Assembly (NCBI GenBank): GCA_951394045.1 | Contig: CATOAN010000047.1 | Location: 1 to 15,799, forward strand | Source: Nitzschia sp. DOCU1 | Lineage: Eukaryota > Bacillariophyta > Bacillariophyceae > Bacillariales > Bacillariaceae | Direction: 5' to 3' | DNA: 15,799 nt | Part shown: positions 14,101 through 15,799 of the stretch, piece after piece | How positions within the stretch are numbered: position 1 is the stretch's first letter | Layout of the letters: the number at the start of each line of letters is the position of its first letter | The notes under the pieces: generated by a model | What the model saw: only the letters and a program-made list of their open reading frames with translations | Told to the model about the DNA's origin: nothing | The model's database searches: none | Made by a program: the position numbers and the translations under genes

Positions 14101-14990
14101 ATGAATCTTCGAATACAACTCCTTTCTGCCTTGGCAACGGTCTTGATGGTATCAGGCGTACGTCATCTGCTGGTTTCGGCGTTTGTGCCGATGAGCTTCC
14201 ACCAACGCCGTTCGGTTTCTCAACAGATGTTTACCGGGATTGTGGAAGAAATGGGAACTGTTGTGTCCTTGGAAGAACGAGATGATATGACTCTCTGGGA
14301 TGGAAGCCAAGGCAAAGGGACGGAACTTGTGGTCAAGGGCAACGTGGTCATGGAGGGTGCCTATTTGGGGTAAGCGCCACTTCTGACGGACCTATTCAAT
14401 ACTGTTCTTCAAACTCACTTCTATTTCCCAGTTGTAGTATTTGCGTCAGCGGTGTCTGCTTAACAGCGACTGAGTTGGATCAAGAAAAGAAAGTTTTCAA
14501 AGTTGGTCTGGCGCCGGAAACCTTGCGAAGAACATATTTTCCATCCCTGAAAGCTGGAGATGCCGTCAACTTGGAGCGTGCCAGCGAAATCGGTGGACGA
14601 AATTCAGGGCACTTTGTGCAGGGACACGTGGATGGAACTGGGACCGTGCGAGAGCGATGGACTGACAACGACAGTATGTGGTACAAAATAACTGTTGATG
14701 ATCCGGACTTGCTTCGATACATTGTGCCGAAGGGTTTTATCGCAATCGACGGAACAAGCTTGACAGTGGTAGATGTCAATGTAGATGAGGGATGGTTTAG
14801 CTTTATGCTGGTCGAGTATACTCAGAAGAAAATAATCATCCCCAGCAAGCTCCAAGGTGACAAGGTCAACCTGGAAGTGGATGTATTGGGAAAGTATTCT
14901 GAGACGGCTATGGCGGCAATTATCCCCCGACTCGAGGCACTAGAGGCAAAGGTTGCGGCTCTGGAGAAACAGCTTGCCTCCGAGGCATGA
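14101..14990 (+). CDS. ribE: riboflavin synthase, plastid-targeted, two exons (275 aa)
   Basis: Exons are 14101-14369 and 14432-14990; the CDS is contiguous only after removing the 62-nt intron. The enzyme dismutates two 6,7-dimethyl-8-ribityllumazine molecules to riboflavin and 5-amino-6-ribitylaminouracil, the last step of riboflavin synthesis. Residues 1-27 are a signal peptide ending VSA, followed by FVP, the diatom plastid entry motif, then a short Arg/Ser transit stretch. The mature enzyme begins at about Met43 with the signature MFTGIVEEMG. Lumazine-binding domain 1 runs to about 140 and includes VSGVCLTAT (94-102). Domain 2 includes GHFVQGHVDGTG (149-160) and KGFIAIDGTSLTVVDV (190-205). 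The length suits a two-domain enzyme plus a presequence. A C-terminal coiled-coil-like tail (PRLEALEAKVAALEKQLASE, about 255-274) goes beyond the bacterial enzymes. The ATG has A at -3. The stop is TGA. Confidence 0.95.
14370..14431 (+). other. intron of riboflavin synthase (62 nt)
   Basis: The donor GTAAGC at 14370 and the acceptor ATTTCCCAG ending at 14431, preceded by a C/T-rich tract, bound a 62-nt intron. Splicing joins GG and T into a Gly codon and restores the conserved run ending YLGCSICVSGVCLTAT. Unspliced, the frame meets a stop straight away (TAA at 14371-14373). Confidence 0.93.
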
Positions 14991-15327
14991 AACAATAGAA
15001 ACGGTGACTACTCCAGAACTGGTAGAAACAAAACGATGTGATAGAGACTGAAGATTCAACATAATCGTCGACTATCGACTTCTTCCGTCGTCTCTAGAGA
15101 TGATGCAAGATTTCGAAATCGAGTCGACACGTCGCCATTTCATCCGGAAACAGCAGGTCTATTTGATTCTGTGTTATACCGCCTAGAGTCTTTACGTCGT
15201 GCCAACTCAAAGCTATGGCGTGTACAATTCTAAGATGTTGCTACCGGTGGTACCTCATGTGCGCTTCATAGCCTCTCAATAGGCAGTAGTTCGATATCGG
15301 TCACTTAACTATGAATCCATGTTATTA
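14991..15327. other. convergent 3' intergenic region
   Basis: A gap of 337 bp lies between the ends of riboflavin synthase (+) and the methyltransferase (-). It contains no open frame of note and presumably holds both polyadenylation regions. AT-rich stretches with AATAAA (15340s, inside the methyltransferase end) and TTATTATTA (15322-15330) are the only hints. Confidence 0.5.
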
Positions 15328-15799
15328 TTATTTCTTGCCAATAAATTGCACTACTGCAGCAGTTCCTGTGTGAAGTCTGCCTTCAATGACATCACGGACA
15401 AGTTCCTCGTTGCGTTCGATGGAGAGCTTGCCTGCGAATGCCTCCGACAACAGACTAGATGTGTAAGTAAGTTCAGGCGACGGCGGGCCTCCTGTCTTGT
15501 ACTTGAGTTGATCTGGAGTGTAACACTCCATCAATAAGACCCCACCATCCTTTAGAGACCCCGGAATGGATTGAAGTACTTTACTTCGAATGGGGGGTGG
15601 AAAATGGCAAAAGATTCCAACGATGCAGTCCCATTGTTCGGTTCCAAAGTCGTACTCTCCTAGATTTGCCAATACCGTGATTAACGATGTCCCCTTTTTC
15701 TTTGCGAGGGCTTCAGCCTTGCTCAAGCCAGCTTGAGAAAAGTCAACCGATGTCACCTGGTAGCCCTGTTGGGCCATGTAGACACCATTTCGACCTTCC
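15328..15799 (-). CDS. SAM-dependent methyltransferase, TehB-like (partial, C-terminal part)
   Basis: The frame is open to the window edge, so the true start and most of motif I lie beyond 15799. The visible part starts EGRNGVYMAQQGYQVTSVDF, the end of the SAM-binding loop with the acidic residue (VD) at the end of strand 2. It continues with LANLGEYDFGTEQWDCIVGI and FCHFPPPIR (motif IV region), then SLKDGGVLLMECYTPDQL, TGGPPSPEL and a final HTGTAAVVQFIGKK. This order is typical of short, bacterial-type class I methyltransferases of the TehB/thiopurine-like group that act on small molecules; the substrate cannot be read. The strong bacterial likeness suggests prokaryotic or organellar ancestry. 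Any targeting presequence would be outside the window. The gene is convergent with riboflavin synthase. The stop is TAA at 15328-15330. Confidence 0.88.
   Translation of the reverse strand, partial: EGRNGVYMAQQGYQVTSVDFSQAGLSKAEALAKKKGTSLITVLANLGEYDFGTEQWDCIVGIFCHFPPPIRSKVLQSIPGSLKDGGVLLMECYTPDQLKYKTGGPPSPELTYTSSLLSEAFAGKLSIERNEELVRDVIEGRLHTGTAAVVQFIGKK

Overview
The window looks like nuclear DNA of a photosynthetic stramenopile, most likely a pennate diatom. Two predicted proteins begin with a signal peptide followed by a Phe at the presumed cleavage point (GDA/FQGF in the peroxidase-like gene, VSA/FVP in riboflavin synthase). This is the diatom 'ASAFAP' plastid entry signal. Other support is one short 62-nt GT-AG intron, mostly intronless genes with good ATG contexts, long low-complexity proteins, no operons, and intergenic DNA rich in scattered AGT/ACT triplets. 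The species cannot be named from the sequence.

Layout. 240-1403 (+): a Ser/Arg-rich, disordered 387-aa protein. 1404 to about 4090: 2.7 kb with no gene I can defend, holding microsatellites, a Z-DNA-prone tract and a candidate leader intron. 4097-4392: a perfect 148-bp tandem duplication running over the start of the next gene. 4342-6525 (+): a 727-aa protein with a long Asn/Ala/Ser-Ile-Pro repeat tract and an unrecognised C-terminal domain. 6646-8991 (-): a 781-aa coiled-coil scaffold-like protein, convergent with the previous gene. 8992-10228: mostly non-coding, with one possible 59-aa two-span membrane ORF. 10229-10979 (-): a membrane-anchored RING-H2 E3 ligase gene broken by a 4-nt frameshift. 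11715-12488 (+): a plastid peroxidase-like gene that is internally shortened and carries an in-frame TGA. 12489-14100: a repeat-rich gap with a decayed tandem array of about 140-bp units, a strong inverted repeat and a telomere-like motif. 14101-14990 (+): plastid-targeted riboflavin synthase in two exons. 15328-15799 (-): the 3' part of a TehB-like SAM-dependent methyltransferase that runs off the window.

The genes do not form one pathway. Riboflavin synthase is the only complete metabolic enzyme. The two disordered proteins share a phospho-serine/arginine motif style (SLSMG...RRR, SKSPG) and may belong to one signalling or scaffold class. The RING and peroxidase-like genes lie next to each other and both look disabled, so 10.2-14 kb may be a decaying segment. 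I did not find a defence system, CRISPR array, intact transposon or tRNA. The most unusual locus is the Asn-rich repeat protein with its duplicated leader and start codon.
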